A DNA stretch of 64,000 nucleotides, taken from Hyphomonadaceae bacterium (GTDB lineage: Bacteria > Pseudomonadota > Alphaproteobacteria > Caulobacterales > Aquidulcibacteraceae). Each line of letters begins with the position of its first letter. Positions within the stretch are counted from its first letter, which is position 1. Where the stretch lies: positions 1,806 to 65,805 of the forward strand of contig JAKFWO010000006.1 of the NCBI GenBank assembly GCA_021731815.1. The letters are read 5' to 3'. The notes beneath the pieces are model-generated. The model was not told where the DNA came from. It worked only from the letters and a program-made list of their open reading frames with translations, and did not search any database. Both the position numbers and the translations under genes were made by a program. Shown piece after piece: positions 1 through 8,271 of this stretch.

Positions 1-620
1 TCGCCGCCGATCAGGGTTATGCCAACGCCCAGAGCAATCTCGGAGTGATGCATGCACAGGGCCTTGGCGGGCTGAAAAAGGACGAGGCCGAGGCCGTGCG
101 CCTTTACCGCCTCGCCGCCGATCAGGGTGATGCCAACGCCCAGTACAATCTCGGAGTGATGCATGATCTGGGCCTTGGCGGGCTGAAAAAGGACGAGGCC
201 GAGGCCGTGCGCCTTTACCGCCTCGCCGCCGATCAGGGTTATGCCAACGCCCAGAGCAATCTCGGAGTGATGCATGCACAGGGCCTTGGCGGGCTGAAAA
301 AGGACGAGGCCGAGGCCGTGCGCCTTTACCGCCTCGCCGCCGATCAGGGTTATGCCAACGCCCAGTACAATCTCGGAGTGATGCATCTACAGGGCCTTGG
401 CGGGCTGAAAAAGGACGAGGCCGAGGCCGTGCGCCTTTACCGCCTCGCCGCCGATCAGGGTTATGCCAACGCCCAAACCTCGCTCGGCGCCATGCATCAA
501 CAGGGCCGTGGCGGGCTGAGACAGGACGAGACCGAGGCTGTTCGCCTCTACCGCCTCGCCGCGAGGCAAGGGGAACCTTATGCGCAAACTGCGTTAACCC
601 GTCGCGGACTGACCTGGTGA
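1..620 (+). CDS. Sel1-repeat protein, 5' end outside the window
   Basis: The reading frame is open from the first bases of the window, so the true start lies upstream. It encodes about five Sel1-like (TPR-related, alpha-helical) repeats of 37 residues, each carrying the cores ANAQ.NLGVMH and EAVRLYRLAADQG. Sel1 repeats normally form solenoids that bind other proteins; no enzymatic domain is visible in the part seen. The last repeat is degenerate (QQGRGGLRQDETEAVRLY) and the protein ends soon after, with the tail ALTRRGLTW. The repeats are almost identical at the DNA level, which points to recent expansion or homogenisation. Directly after the stop codon lies the tail of a WD40 gene, so the original 3' end of this gene may have been replaced. 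Partner and function are unknown. Confidence 0.85.
   Translation, partial: AADQGYANAQSNLGVMHAQGLGGLKKDEAEAVRLYRLAADQGDANAQYNLGVMHDLGLGGLKKDEAEAVRLYRLAADQGYANAQSNLGVMHAQGLGGLKKDEAEAVRLYRLAADQGYANAQYNLGVMHLQGLGGLKKDEAEAVRLYRLAADQGYANAQTSLGAMHQQGRGGLRQDETEAVRLYRLAARQGEPYAQTALTRRGLTW
9..563 (+). repeat. 111-bp tandem repeat array coding for Sel1 repeats
   Basis: Units start at 9, 120, 231, 342 and 453, exactly 111 bp apart (37 codons). The first four are nearly identical, differing at a few bases (for example ggttat versus ggtgat, and cacagg versus tctggg or ctacag). The fifth has diverged. The array probably continues upstream of the window. Such perfect DNA repeats can change copy number by slippage or recombination without losing frame. 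Confidence 0.95.
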
Positions 621-621
621 G

Positions 622-702
622 AGCGCCGCGTTCTCGCCGGACGGGTCGAAGATCGTCACGGCGAGCGATGACAACACCGCCCGCCTGTGGGCGCTGGATT
701 GA
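622..702 (+). pseudogene. WD40-repeat C-terminal fragment
   Basis: In frame 1, bases 622-702 read SAAFSPDGSKIVTASDDNTA followed by RLWALD and a stop codon. This is one textbook WD40 blade (FSPDG...IVTASDDNTARLW). An in-frame stop at 610-612 lies just upstream, so no more than about 30 codons remain and there is no start. It begins immediately after the Sel1 gene stop codon. The simplest reading is a remnant of a WD40-repeat gene left by recombination or deletion; only its last blade survives. Confidence 0.75.
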
Positions 703-728
703 GGGGCAAACCCCTTCGGTATTCCGGA

Positions 729-804
729 CCCGGCCCTTGTCGCGAAGCCCGGCCCTTGTCGCGAAGCCCGGCCCTTGTCGGGAAGCTCAGCCCTTGGCGG
801 GGCG
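729..804. repeat. 19-bp tandem repeat at the rplS 3' end
   Basis: Three 19-bp units start at 729, 748 and 767 (core cccggcccttgtcgcgaag; the third has one change). A fourth, degenerate copy at 786-804 covers the last codons and stop of rplS. The array therefore looks like reiteration of the gene's own 3' end. There are no spacers and no dyad, so it is neither a CRISPR nor a terminator. Confidence 0.85.
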
Positions 805-1164
805 GGCGACCACGCGTTCGGCGATGCGGGCCGAGCGGCCGCGGCGATCGCGCAGATAATAGAGTTTCGCGCGCCGCACCTTGCCATTGCGCACCACGGT
901 GATCGAATCGATCGAGGGTGAGCAGACCGGAAAAATCCGCTCCACGCCTTCGCCAAAGCTGATTTTGCGCACGGTGAAATTCTCGTTGAGCCCGGAACCG
1001 GCGCGGCCGATGCACACGCCTTCATAGGCCTGGACGCGCTCGCGCTCGCCTTCCTTGATCTTGACATTGACGCGCAGCGTATCGCCCGGGCGGAAGGCCG
1101 GAATGGTCTTGCCCGCAGTGACGCGTGCCAGTTCTTCGGCTTCGAGGGTTTCAATCAGGTTCAT
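787..1164 (-). CDS. rplS: 50S ribosomal protein L19
   Basis: This 125-residue protein matches L19 end to end: [19 protein letters not shown] near the N-terminus, then [30 protein letters not shown], and the basic C-terminal part [14 protein letters not shown]19 sits at the 30S-50S interface. The ATG at 1164 lies inside the end of trmD (14-bp overlap), so the two genes are read as one unit, as is usual for the trmD-rplS pair. Tandem 19-bp repeats begin at its stop codon. Confidence 0.97.
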   Translation of the reverse strand: MNLIETLEAEELARVTAGKTIPAFRPGDTLRVNVKIKEGERERVQAYEGVCIGRAGSGLNENFTVRKISFGEGVERIFPVCSPSIDSITVVRNGKVRRAKLYYLRDRRGRSARIAERVVARPAKG

Positions 1165-2020
1165 GCTGGTCGCTCCGCCCCGCTTCCTGCGCCATCGGCG
1201 CGTCGGGGAAATTGGTGTTCACTTTATCCTTCAACCCGCTCTCGCGGAGAATTGCCTTCGTCCCCCCGCGCGTGCCTTTCGGTCGCCGCGGGCTGGTCTT
1301 TTCCGCCCCCTCACGGGAATCCCCCGCATGGGCCGCCCACAAATCGGGCCGCCGTGCGCGGGTGATGTCCTCCGCCTGCGCCTGCCGCCATGCAGCGATC
1401 CGCGCGTGATCGCCCGACAGAAGCGGCTCCGGGATCGCCATCCCCTCCCACACGCGCGGACGCGTGTAATGGGGATATTCGAGCAAGCCCGCCTCGAAAC
1501 TCTCCTCACCGGGCGAGGCCACGTTTCCCGTCGCCCCCGGCAGCAGTCTTATGGTCGCCTCGATCATCGCCATGGCGGCGATCTCGCCCCCCGCCAGCAC
1601 GAAATCGCCGAGCGACACTTCCTCCATCGCGCAAAAAGCGATCGCGCGCTCGTCCAGTCCCTCGAACCGCCCGCACAAGACGATGAGGCCCGGCCCCTTC
1701 GCCCATTCGCGCACCCGGCTCTGGGTGAGAGGTGCGCCGCGTGGGCTGGGATAGATCAGCGGACGGATGTCGCGCCCATCATCTCCCCGCGCCGCTGCGA
1801 CCGCCCGGGCGGCCACATCGGCGCGCAGGACCATGCCCGCGCCACCGCCGGCCGGAGTGTCGTCCACGGAGCCGCGTCTATTACCGGAAAACGCACGGAT
1901 GTCCAGAGTTTCAAGCGCCCAAATCTCACTCGCGCGCGCGCGGCCGGCAATTGACAGATCGAGTGGGCCGGGAAAAGCCGCCGGATAAAGCGTCAATACG
2001 CTGGCACGCCAGATGCTCAC
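1151..2020 (-). CDS. trmD: tRNA (guanine-37-N1)-methyltransferase TrmD
   Basis: TrmD uses S-adenosylmethionine to methylate G37 next to the anticodon and so prevents frameshifting. Family motifs are clear: [20 protein letters not shown] at the N-terminus, [30 protein letters not shown], the knot loop [18 protein letters not shown], and [20 protein letters not shown]. At 289 residues it is about 45 longer than usual, because of a basic C-terminal tail after about residue 235 that has no visible domain. The start overlaps the stop of the J-domain gene by 4 bp and the end overlaps rplS by 14 bp. The rpsP and rimM genes that often precede trmD are not here. Confidence 0.96.
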   Translation of the reverse strand: MSIWRASVLTLYPAAFPGPLDLSIAGRARASEIWALETLDIRAFSGNRRGSVDDTPAGGGAGMVLRADVAARAVAAARGDDGRDIRPLIYPSPRGAPLTQSRVREWAKGPGLIVLCGRFEGLDERAIAFCAMEEVSLGDFVLAGGEIAAMAMIEATIRLLPGATGNVASPGEESFEAGLLEYPHYTRPRVWEGMAIPEPLLSGDHARIAAWRQAQAEDITRARRPDLWAAHAGDSREGAEKTSPRRPKGTRGGTKAILRESGLKDKVNTNFPDAPMAQEAGRSDQHEPD

Positions 2021-2661
2021 GCCAGCCCGCCGGCGCGCAGGGTTTTATAGGCGCGAATGACCTTGCCGAGATGGGCTTCCGTCGTTCGGTCGCCGCCATT
2101 GGAATCCGGGTGGAGGCGCTTGACCAATTCGCCATATCGCGCGCGGATCTCCGCCGGCCCCGTACCGGGTTCAAGCCCAAGGATCTCGAAGCACTGGATC
2201 TGCAATCCCCCGAAGCGGCGGCCCTCGGGCTGGGCGTCGCCGCCGGAGAAATCCCGGCGCTTGCGCTCACGCCCGCGAAAAATCCGGTGGGGGTCTGCAA
2301 AGCCGGCGCGAGGATCTTCTGGATCGACGCGCGCCCGGCTTCGCGTGCCTGCATTGGGATTGGCACGGAAGGGCCAGGTCGGACGTTCACCCGTGGCCGT
2401 ATACGCGCGGAAGCGTTCGAACTCGGCCTCGCTCATGCCTGAAAAATAGTCCCAGTCGCGATTATAGTCGCGCGCATGCTCGGCGCAGAAATGCCAATAT
2501 TCCCGCAGCATGCGGTCCTTGGGCGCGCGGCAATCGCCGCGGCGGCGGCAATCGCCATGCTCGCAGCGGATTTCGGCCCCGCGCGGACGCGCTTCGGATT
2601 CCGCGGGCTTGACCACGCGGATATCGACGAAGCGGGGACGGTAATTGTAGCGCGCGCTCAT
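2017..2661 (-). CDS. J-domain protein with N-terminal Cys/His cluster
   Basis: The 214-residue protein starts best at the ATG at 2661 (MSARYNYRPRFVDIRV), the typical N-terminus of alphaproteobacterial proteins of this type; an upstream in-frame start would add 21 unlikely residues. Residues about 35-75 hold a cysteine/histidine cluster (CEHGDC, CRAPKD, FCAEHA) that could bind zinc. The C-terminal 60 residues form a J domain (CFEILGLEPGTGPAEIRARY...LVKRLHPDSNGG) with the HPD tripeptide that stimulates DnaK ATPase. It overlaps trmD by 4 bp and is probably co-transcribed with trmD-rplS. It is not canonical DnaJ, since it lacks the G/F region and the four zinc-finger repeats. Its client is unknown. 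Confidence 0.85.
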   Translation of the reverse strand: MSARYNYRPRFVDIRVVKPAESEARPRGAEIRCEHGDCRRRGDCRAPKDRMLREYWHFCAEHARDYNRDWDYFSGMSEAEFERFRAYTATGERPTWPFRANPNAGTRSRARVDPEDPRAGFADPHRIFRGRERKRRDFSGGDAQPEGRRFGGLQIQCFEILGLEPGTGPAEIRARYGELVKRLHPDSNGGDRTTEAHLGKVIRAYKTLRAGGLA

Positions 2662-2813
2662 GCAGACTCGGCCGATTGGCCCGGACTCGCTGCGAGATCC
2701 GGTACGGGGGACCGCATTATGCATAATTCAAAGCGGTTAAGGATAAAAAAAGCCGCAAACAATGCGCCGCATCGCGAGTGAAGATTCCGGGGCAATGGAT
2801 TGCTGCCGCCTGC

Positions 2814-4541
2814 TTACATTTCCCATTCACGCTCGATAATGGCAGCGAAACGCTCCGTGCGGGCACGAATGATGGCGGGATTCCATTCAGGATAATCGGG
2901 CAAATCGCGGCAGGTCGCGAATTCGGTTCCGCCTTTGGAGAAGATGCGAACCTTTTCGGAAAATTCCTTGCGGTCGGCGAGACGGTTTTTCGGCTCGGGT
3001 GCCAAAGCAAGATTTCCATACTGGTTGACGAGCGGCATCGCCTCGGTTTCGTTCGGAAAATGAATCTTGCGCCACGCCGAAGCGCCATCCGGACGGCGCG
3101 GCAACACATGTTCGACGGAAATCTTCGCGCCACCATTCGCCAGAAAGCGGGCGATTTCGTCGGGGGCGAGGATGTCATTGAGCAGATAGAGCATCGTGCT
3201 CTGAACATCATCGCCAAACGGCATGCGAAGGCGCTGGCTCAGACGGATTTGCTCGGCTTCAGAGAGATTGACATCGCCATCAAGCGCATCGGCCCAGTCC
3301 CGCGCCTGCAATTGGTCGAGCACGCGGCGATAGCGCCGGCGCCGTTCCTCCCGGTCGGGGCGGGTCAGTTGCATGGAAAAAGCCAGCCGCTCCAGCCGCG
3401 CAAAGAAGCGCTCCGCCTGGCCACGATCCTCGCCCTTCCGGGCCAGCGCCACCATCACCACCGGCCGCCAGCTCTGGTGGTCCAGCCATTTCAGCCGGCG
3501 CAGGGCGGCTGTGATGCGTGGATTGTCATAAGGGCTTTCCGGAATCCCGGTCAGCAGCGCCCGATAGACGGCGACAAAGCCCGGCAGCCGCGTCTCCAGA
3601 AACGCCCGCGCCCCGGTCTGGCGCACGGCGCGCACGAGGCTTTCCATCGCCTGGCCACGATGATTGCGGTCGAGGATGGTCCGGATATGACCGAACATTT
3701 CCTCGAAAGCGCGGTCGCCGAGCGTGTTTTCCCATTCGTGCCAGCGATTGGACATGTCGCGGGCATCGGCTTCACCCAGGCCCGCATGCTGGAACAAGGC
3801 GGATTTCAACAGATCCGACGCCTGCGGGCGCTGGCCACGCGCATTCATGGTGTTGAACACATGAAAAACAATTGTGGGCGCGCGCAAGGTGATTTCGTCG
3901 ACAAGACAGGAATGCAGCAGAAAATCGCAGAATCCGTGGCGCCAATCCGCGCTGCGGGCCATCATCGCCTCGCGAATATGCGTGATCGCAGCATGCATGC
4001 GCCGCCAGGAATCCCGGTCGGGGGTCGGGTTGGCATCGGTGTCGCGCGTCGCACCCCGAATCTGGGCGGTGTGTTCGAAAAATGTCTTGTCGAAAAAGCC
4101 GGGCGTCACCCGCCAGGCACGCTCGCCCATAATGGGCGGATCGCGCAGCGCCAGCAGCATATGCAAGGCACGCTCGCGGTCGGGATGGGTTTCCAGATCC
4201 CGCAAAACGGCAATCAGGAACGAGAATGTGGCGATCCGCTGCTGGCCATCCACGATCTCGAACAAAGACAGCTCAAGTCCGCTGGCTGTGTGCCCGGCAG
4301 GCTTCGGCGGGTCCGACAGGGGTGCATATCCGTTCGCGGAATTGGCCGAAAGAATGATCCCGCCCATGAAATAGGGCAACCCGGGATCGCCTTCGAATGC
4401 ATCGATCAAATCATGGAGAAGCGTCGATACGACCGCCAGAGTCCACGAATATTGACGCTGGAACGATGGAACCACCATCGCACGCTCTTGCCCGAACAAT
4501 TCCCCGATGGACACAATTCTGGACGTGATATCTGTACGCAT
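2814..4541 (-). CDS. DUF262/DUF1524 protein (GmrSD-like)
   Basis: A 575-residue protein if started at the ATG at 4541 (MRTDITSRIVSIGELF). The DUF262 (GmrS) module is marked by VVPSFQRQYSW (residues 23-33) and FEIVDGQQRIAT (94-105), the ParB-like NTP-binding/hydrolysis signature. The C-terminal DUF1524 (GmrD, His-Me finger nuclease) module is marked by SVEHVLPRRP (from about 475), the GN pair near 509 and the N near 519. Proteins with this layout include GmrSD, BrxU and SspE, which restrict modified or phage DNA. It stands alone here, with no methylase, Brx or Dnd/Ssp genes nearby, and its flanks are non-coding and less GC-rich than the surroundings. Family assignment is firm; a defence role is inferred. 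Confidence 0.85.
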   Translation of the reverse strand: MRTDITSRIVSIGELFGQERAMVVPSFQRQYSWTLAVVSTLLHDLIDAFEGDPGLPYFMGGIILSANSANGYAPLSDPPKPAGHTASGLELSLFEIVDGQQRIATFSFLIAVLRDLETHPDRERALHMLLALRDPPIMGERAWRVTPGFFDKTFFEHTAQIRGATRDTDANPTPDRDSWRRMHAAITHIREAMMARSADWRHGFCDFLLHSCLVDEITLRAPTIVFHVFNTMNARGQRPQASDLLKSALFQHAGLGEADARDMSNRWHEWENTLGDRAFEEMFGHIRTILDRNHRGQAMESLVRAVRQTGARAFLETRLPGFVAVYRALLTGIPESPYDNPRITAALRRLKWLDHQSWRPVVMVALARKGEDRGQAERFFARLERLAFSMQLTRPDREERRRRYRRVLDQLQARDWADALDGDVNLSEAEQIRLSQRLRMPFGDDVQSTMLYLLNDILAPDEIARFLANGGAKISVEHVLPRRPDGASAWRKIHFPNETEAMPLVNQYGNLALAPEPKNRLADRKEFSEKVRIFSKGGTEFATCRDLPDYPEWNPAIIRARTERFAAIIEREWEM

Positions 4542-4996
4542 ACAACAATTTTCAGTGCCAACGCGTTTTCTGAACGCAAACAAATTACTGCCGGTGAGCG
4601 GGGCCGGTCCGGTTTCGCAGATATGCCGTAAACGAACGGCCCCCCGTCGTGATTCCCTCCACCCCGTCAATCGCGGTTCCTGCCGGAGTTTTGTTCCCCT
4701 GTAATGTTCCCCTGTCAGATGATCGCACGATCCGACCGTTCGCCTCTCGCCGGGATGAATCATGCGACAGGAGAGAACAGATGGCACAATTGTGGCGAAA
4801 TCATCACAAAACGGACAGGAAAGTCCATTTTTCTGCCCGGGGGTTTCCGGACGGGATGTAAGGCGGCCCGCTGCAAGAAATTTGCAGTGACCTCGCGTCA
4901 GGGAACCATCGCAAAAGGCGCGCTTTCGGAGTAGGCGGATACGGCATGGGACAAAGGCGGGGCGGGCCAATATGTCTTCGGGTGGGAAACAGCATT
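4542..4996. other. Intergenic region, 455 bp
   Basis: This lies between the divergent DUF262 and DUF1499 genes and must hold both promoters. I see no convincing small gene. It contains a 13-bp direct repeat (core tgttcccctgtaa, units at 4692 and 4705) and is poorer in GC than its neighbours. Confidence 0.6.
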
Positions 4997-5779
4997 ATGG
5001 ACCGGGTTCGTAATTTTCTCCTTACTGTTGCGCTGGCGGGGGCGGCATTTCTGCCAATCTGGTTTGCGGGGGCAGCGCTCGGAACCCGCTTCGGGCTGTG
5101 GCACTGGCGTTTCGGGCTCGGGACCATGATAGGGCAAATGGGGCCGATCCTGCTCGGGGTGGTGGGATTGCTGGCTCTGGTGGCACTGGCCTTTGCGATC
5201 CTCGTCAAGCCCCGCAAGGGATTATTGACAGGGCTCCTTGCGCTCGCCATCCCGCTCGCGGGCTTCGCTTACGCGACCAACATTCGTGCCAGCGTGCAGA
5301 AGATTCCGGCCATCCATGACATATCCACCGATTGGCGCGAACCGATGCATTTTTCGCCAACCCTGATGGGCCAACGCGGGGCGGGGAGCAATGCGGTCGT
5401 AGTGGATGGCCGGATTCCGGAAGATTACCCGGTCCCGGAACTGCGCAGCAAACCCTATGAGGCGATCCTGTCGGCCGCCTTTCCTGATCTCGGAGGGATC
5501 GTGCTGGCCGGCGGGGAGGCGGAAATTTTCGACCGGGCCATGCGGATCGTAAAAGCGCGCGGCTGGAAGCTCGTGAGCGCCGATCTCAAGGCGGGCCGGA
5601 TTGAGGCGAGCGCCACCAGCTTCTGGTTCGGCTTTGTCGATGATGTAGTAATCCGCCTTTCCGAGCGCGAATTGGGGGTCAGGGTCGATATGCGGTCGGT
5701 CTCGCGCGCGGGTGTGTCGGATATTGGCGCGAATTCCCGACGGATCAGGGCCTTCATGAAGGATTTGCGGGACCAGTGA
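4997..5779 (+). CDS. DUF1499 family membrane protein
   Basis: The likely start is the ATG at 4997 (MDRVRNFLLTV), giving 260 residues. The first 90 residues hold about three hydrophobic segments (FLLTVALAGAAFLPIW, MGPILLGVVGLLALVALA, LLTGLLALAIPLAGFAY). The rest is a DUF1499 domain with its hallmark sites: KIPAIHDISTDW, the phrase RIEASATSFWFGFVDDVVIR, and VDMRSVSRAGVSDIGANSRR near the C-terminus. The family is widespread in proteobacteria and its biochemical role is unknown. The stop codon lies inside the first copy of a 13-bp tandem repeat. Confidence 0.85.
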   Translation: MDRVRNFLLTVALAGAAFLPIWFAGAALGTRFGLWHWRFGLGTMIGQMGPILLGVVGLLALVALAFAILVKPRKGLLTGLLALAIPLAGFAYATNIRASVQKIPAIHDISTDWREPMHFSPTLMGQRGAGSNAVVVDGRIPEDYPVPELRSKPYEAILSAAFPDLGGIVLAGGEAEIFDRAMRIVKARGWKLVSADLKAGRIEASATSFWFGFVDDVVIRLSERELGVRVDMRSVSRAGVSDIGANSRRIRAFMKDLRDQ

Positions 5780-5815
5780 ACCGGACCAGTGAACCGGACC
5801 AGTGAACCGGACCGG
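5771..5815. repeat. 13-bp tandem repeat spanning the DUF1499 stop codon
   Basis: Three identical 13-bp units (gaccagtgaaccg) start at 5771, 5784 and 5797, with a partial fourth at 5810. The first unit contains the DUF1499 stop (GAC CAG TGA), so the others look like copies of the gene's last codons. 13 is not a multiple of 3, which does no harm after a stop. Confidence 0.9.
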
Positions 5816-5909
5816 TGCGCGGGAATCATTGTCAGGCAGATAGCCCACTCGACCCATTTGAAAAAACGCTCCAGAATGGCCGAAATGTCCTTCTGATTGC
5901 GGAGCGTCC

Positions 5910-8261
5910 ATGCGTCCCTGTTTGCTGAATATCCGATATGAGCCGGTTTCCTGCACCCGCCGGCCGTGGCCGGGATTGATGCTGGCGGCGTTTGTCTTTT
6001 CCGGCCTCGTTTCGGCGATATCGATGACCGCCGCCGCCCAGACCGCGCAGCCCTCACCATCGCCGGCAGTGTCGGTGCCGCGGGGCCGCCCGCTCACCAT
6101 CGACCGTGTATTTTCCGAGCCCGCTCTGGCGGGCCAGGGCGCACGGGGCCTGCGCTTTGCGCCCGACGGCAAGACCATCACCTTCATTCGTCCCAAGGCG
6201 GAGGATTATCTCCAGCTCGATCTCTGGGCACGCGATGTCGCAACTGGGGCCGAGCGCGTGCTGGTCGACAGCCGTGCGCTGACCGGCGGGCAGGAAGAGC
6301 AATTGTCTGAAACCGAAAAAGCCCGCCGCGAGCGCCAGCGCATCGTGGAAAAAGGCGTGGTGGATTATGATTGGTCGGCGAAGGGCGATCTCATCCTCGC
6401 GCCGATCGCAGGCGATCTCTACGCCGCCGACCCGGCAACGGGAAAGGCGCGGCGCCTGACCACAAGCCCGGCCGACGAGATCGATGCCAAAATCGCCCCA
6501 CGCAGCGGCTTTGTCGCCTTTGTACGCGACCAGAATCTCTGGCGGCTCGATCCGCAGACCGGGATCGAGGAGCAATTGACCAGCGATGGCGGGGGAAACA
6601 TTTCCAACGGGCTCGCCGAATTCGTGGCGCAAGAGGAACTCGACCGCTTCACCGGCTATTGGATCGCGCCCGATGATCGCCGGATCGTCTATGCGCGCGT
6701 CGATGAAAGCGCGGTGGCGCTGATCAGCCGGGCTGATATTGGCCCCGATGGCGCGAAGATCGTAACCCAGCGTTATCCGCGGCCGGGCGAAGCCAATGCG
6801 GCGGTGACCCTGTTCGTGCTGGATCTCGCCGGCAAGTCCCGCTTCGCGGTAGATCTCGGCTTCGGTCTGCCGCCGCAGGCCGAATATTATCTGGCGCGCG
6901 TCCATTGGGCCCCCGATGCCAGTTTCTTTCTGGTCGAGCGGCTGACCCGCGACCAGAAGCGGCTCGATCTCCTGAAAGTCGATGCCGCCACCGGCCAAAC
7001 GACCCTCATCCTGACCGAACAGGACAATGCCTGGGTCAATCTGGGCAATGACCTGCGATTTCTGCGCGGCGAAAAAGCCTTTGTCCGCGGCGCAGAGACG
7101 GATGGCTTCCGCCATCTTTATGTTCACGATTATTCCGGCAAATTGCTGCGGCGGCTGACCGGGGGTAATTATGTTGTCCAGAGCCTCGCGGGAATGGACG
7201 AAGCGCGGGGCCTCGTCTTCTTCACCGCCAATCGCGACGATCCGCGCGAAACCCGCCTTTATTCAGCAAGCCTGAAGCCGCGCGGGAAGATCGCCGCGCC
7301 GGTGCCGATCACCCGTGAGGCGGGGAGCTGGGGAATAGCCCTCGCCCCCGATGCGAAGAGTTTCATCGGAACCTTTTCGTCGACCGAACAGCCGCCGCAG
7401 ATCGGCCTCTTTCGCATGGATGGCAGCCGAATCGGCTGGGTCGCCGAAAATGCACTCACCCCCGCCCATCCGTGGTCGGACTTTGTCAATCGCTATCCGC
7501 CTGCCGAATTCGGAACCCTGAAGGCCGCCGATGGCACGACGGATCTCCATTACGAATTGCGCAAGCCGGTTGGCTTCGATCCCGCGAGGAAATATCCCGC
7601 GATCGTTCTGGTCTATGGTGGTCCCCATGTGCAGACCGTGCGCAATGCCTGGAGCCGCCCCGCCGAGCGCCTGTTCCTCGAGGCCGGCTATGTCACTTTC
7701 CGGGTCGATAATCGCGGGGCCTATAATCGCGGCAAGGCGTTCGAGGCCGCACTCGCCCGCGCCATGGCCGGCGTCGAGGTCAAGGACCAATATGCCGGCC
7801 TCGACTGGTTGAAAGGGCAGAATTTCATCGATCCTGCGCGGATCGGGGTCACCGGCTGGTCCTATGGCGGTTATATGAGCCTGATGCTGATGATGCAGGA
7901 GCCGGGCCGTTTCGCCGCCGGCCTGGCCGGGGCTCCCGTCACCGATTGGTCGCTCTATGACAGTGCCTATACCGAGCGTTATATGTCCGACCCCCGGGAC
8001 AACAAGGCCGGCTATGGGGCGGCCAATGTGCTGACCTATGCCGGCAGGCTCGACCGGCCGCTGATGATTGTGCATGGCCTCGCCGATGACAATGTCGTCT
8101 TTGACCACACCACCAAACTGATCACCGCCCTGCAGCGCCAGGCGCGGCCTTTCGAAATCATGGTCTATCCGGGCGAAAAGCATCGCCTCGGCCCCAAAGC
8201 CGTCAACATGCATTATTGGGGAACCATGCTCGATTTCTTCAACCGCCATCTGAAGCAATAA
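5910..8261 (+). CDS. S9 family dipeptidyl peptidase (DPP IV type), exported
   Basis: This 783-residue serine peptidase has an N-terminal hydrophobic export signal (residues about 20-45, LMLAAFVFSGLVSAISMTAA...AQ), a DPP IV beta-propeller (DLWARDVATGAERVLV, ...VDYDWSAKGDLILAPIAG) and a C-terminal alpha/beta-hydrolase domain. The triad can be placed: Ser651 in GWSYGGYMS, Asp726 in HGLADDNVVF, His758 in PGEKHRLG. The propeller residues FVAQEELDR are consistent with the double-Glu motif that holds the substrate N-terminus. Such enzymes release X-Pro dipeptides in the periplasm for nutrition. A GGAG at 5899 supports the ATG at 5910. The next gene starts 10 bp after the stop and is probably co-transcribed. 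Confidence 0.93.
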   Translation: MRPCLLNIRYEPVSCTRRPWPGLMLAAFVFSGLVSAISMTAAAQTAQPSPSPAVSVPRGRPLTIDRVFSEPALAGQGARGLRFAPDGKTITFIRPKAEDYLQLDLWARDVATGAERVLVDSRALTGGQEEQLSETEKARRERQRIVEKGVVDYDWSAKGDLILAPIAGDLYAADPATGKARRLTTSPADEIDAKIAPRSGFVAFVRDQNLWRLDPQTGIEEQLTSDGGGNISNGLAEFVAQEELDRFTGYWIAPDDRRIVYARVDESAVALISRADIGPDGAKIVTQRYPRPGEANAAVTLFVLDLAGKSRFAVDLGFGLPPQAEYYLARVHWAPDASFFLVERLTRDQKRLDLLKVDAATGQTTLILTEQDNAWVNLGNDLRFLRGEKAFVRGAETDGFRHLYVHDYSGKLLRRLTGGNYVVQSLAGMDEARGLVFFTANRDDPRETRLYSASLKPRGKIAAPVPITREAGSWGIALAPDAKSFIGTFSSTEQPPQIGLFRMDGSRIGWVAENALTPAHPWSDFVNRYPPAEFGTLKAADGTTDLHYELRKPVGFDPARKYPAIVLVYGGPHVQTVRNAWSRPAERLFLEAGYVTFRVDNRGAYNRGKAFEAALARAMAGVEVKDQYAGLDWLKGQNFIDPARIGVTGWSYGGYMSLMLMMQEPGRFAAGLAGAPVTDWSLYDSAYTERYMSDPRDNKAGYGAANVLTYAGRLDRPLMIVHGLADDNVVFDHTTKLITALQRQARPFEIMVYPGEKHRLGPKAVNMHYWGTMLDFFNRHLKQ

Positions 8262-8271
8262 GGACAAAGCC

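Noticed and set aside
45-620. Starting the Sel1 gene at the GTG at 45 or the ATG at 48
   Set aside because: The frame stays open to the window edge with repeat sequence, so the true start is upstream.
2778-4631. A 617-codon open frame on the plus strand
   Set aside because: It is antisense to the DUF262/DUF1524 gene, which has clear domain motifs; the plus-strand product has none. Long antisense frames are common in GC-rich DNA.
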